A model generated the notes under the pieces. It made no database searches and was not told the DNA's origin. It was given only the letters and a program-made list of their open reading frames with translations. From contig CAIUWK010000035.1 of the NCBI GenBank assembly GCA_903902855.1, positions 1-47,431 on the forward strand: 47,431 nucleotides of DNA, in the 5' to 3' direction. The stretch comes from an uncultured Geobacter sp. GTDB taxonomy: Bacteria; Desulfobacterota; Desulfuromonadia; Geobacterales; CAIOGM01. Below are positions 47,236 through 47,431 of the stretch, one piece after another (within the stretch, counting starts at the first letter, position 1; every line of letters starts with the position of its first letter). The translations under genes and the position numbers were made by a program.

Positions 47236-47431
47236 TTATTGAATAATGGCGCTGACGACTCCGGCGCCCACGGTACGGCCACCTTCGCGGATTGCGAAAC
47301 GAAGCCCCTCGTCCATGGCGATGGGGGTGATCAGGTTCACGGTCATGGCGACGTTGTCACCAGGCATGACCATCTCGATCCCTTCGGGAAGTTCGGCGAC
47401 ACCGGTTACGTCGGTTGTCCGGAAGTAGAAC
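47236..47431 (-). CDS. tuf: Elongation factor Tu, C-terminal 64 residues (runs off the window)
   Basis: The last part of EF-Tu, which delivers aminoacyl-tRNA to the ribosome. The visible frame reads [20 protein letters not shown], then [32 protein letters not shown] and a stop; this is domain III, which closes on tRNA and EF-Ts. The start lies outside the window. tuf directly upstream of rpsJ is the usual joining of the str and S10 operons. Confidence 0.97.
   Translation of the reverse strand, partial: FYFRTTDVTGVAELPEGIEMVMPGDNVAMTVNLITPIAMDEGLRFAIREGGRTVGAGVVSAIIQ

Overview
The window looks like a chromosomal core segment of a GC-rich Gram-negative bacterium, most probably a Geobacter-type deltaproteobacterium (Desulfuromonadia). 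That assignment is an inference from gene families and gene order. The pointers are an RNase Y / YmdB / TyrS / MiaA / Hfq run, a GspA-GspB-FxsA operon, an ArsR-methyltransferase regulator fused upstream of ahcY, an archaeal-type ApgM phosphoglycerate mutase, MutS next to an AMIN-amidase, and a complete str/S10/spc/alpha ribosomal cluster. No rRNA, tRNA, IS element, phage or CRISPR was seen.

Layout. 136-8201 (minus strand): fau > rny > ymdB-like > tyrS > miaA > hfq, closed by a perfect 18-bp-stem terminator, then a DUF512 radical-SAM gene and a MoxR-type AAA ATPase. 8202-8741: the only gene-free stretch over 300 bases, structured and possibly RNA-encoding. 8742-9920 (plus): metK, convergent with a PhoB/OmpR-type two-component pair (10029-11724, minus). 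11856-18295 (plus): a nitronate monooxygenase-like gene with its own terminator, then sahR-like regulator > ahcY, then gspA > gspB > fxsA. 18419-29038 (minus): a TPR membrane protein, apgM, and the tight series mutS > N-acetylmuramoyl-L-alanine amidase > glnD > xerD > apgM. 29280-32115 (plus): bioF and a fused bioH-bioC gene. 32170-47431 (minus): tuf (partial) > rpsJ ... rplQ, including secY, adk, map and rpoA.

Functional links. metK, the SahR-like regulator and ahcY together make, sense and recycle S-adenosylmethionine/S-adenosylhomocysteine. A perfect ATCAACA-AA-TGTTGAT palindrome overlaps the predicted promoter of the regulator-ahcY operon. bioF and bioH-bioC cover early biotin synthesis. 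rny, hfq, ymdB and miaA form an RNA-metabolism group. Several proteins in the ribosomal cluster keep zinc-binding cysteines (S4, S14, L36, L24, Adk).

The most striking thing in the window is not a gene. At least twelve gene junctions carry short tandem arrays with a fixed period of 7, 8 or 9 nt. The unit sequence differs between sites, but the phase is held within each array, often straight through a hairpin loop into an inverted copy of the array. Two arrays fill coding sequence: the 5' part of miaA and the BioH-BioC linker, where gain or loss of one heptamer would shift the frame. One 91-nt array of exactly 13 heptamers fills the whole interval between the glnD stop and the xerD start, leaving xerD without a Shine-Dalgarno sequence. 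Octamer arrays sit beside long-stem terminators. I know of short tandemly repeated heptamers in cyanobacteria, but not of a described system matching this multi-family pattern; it is the main candidate for something undescribed.
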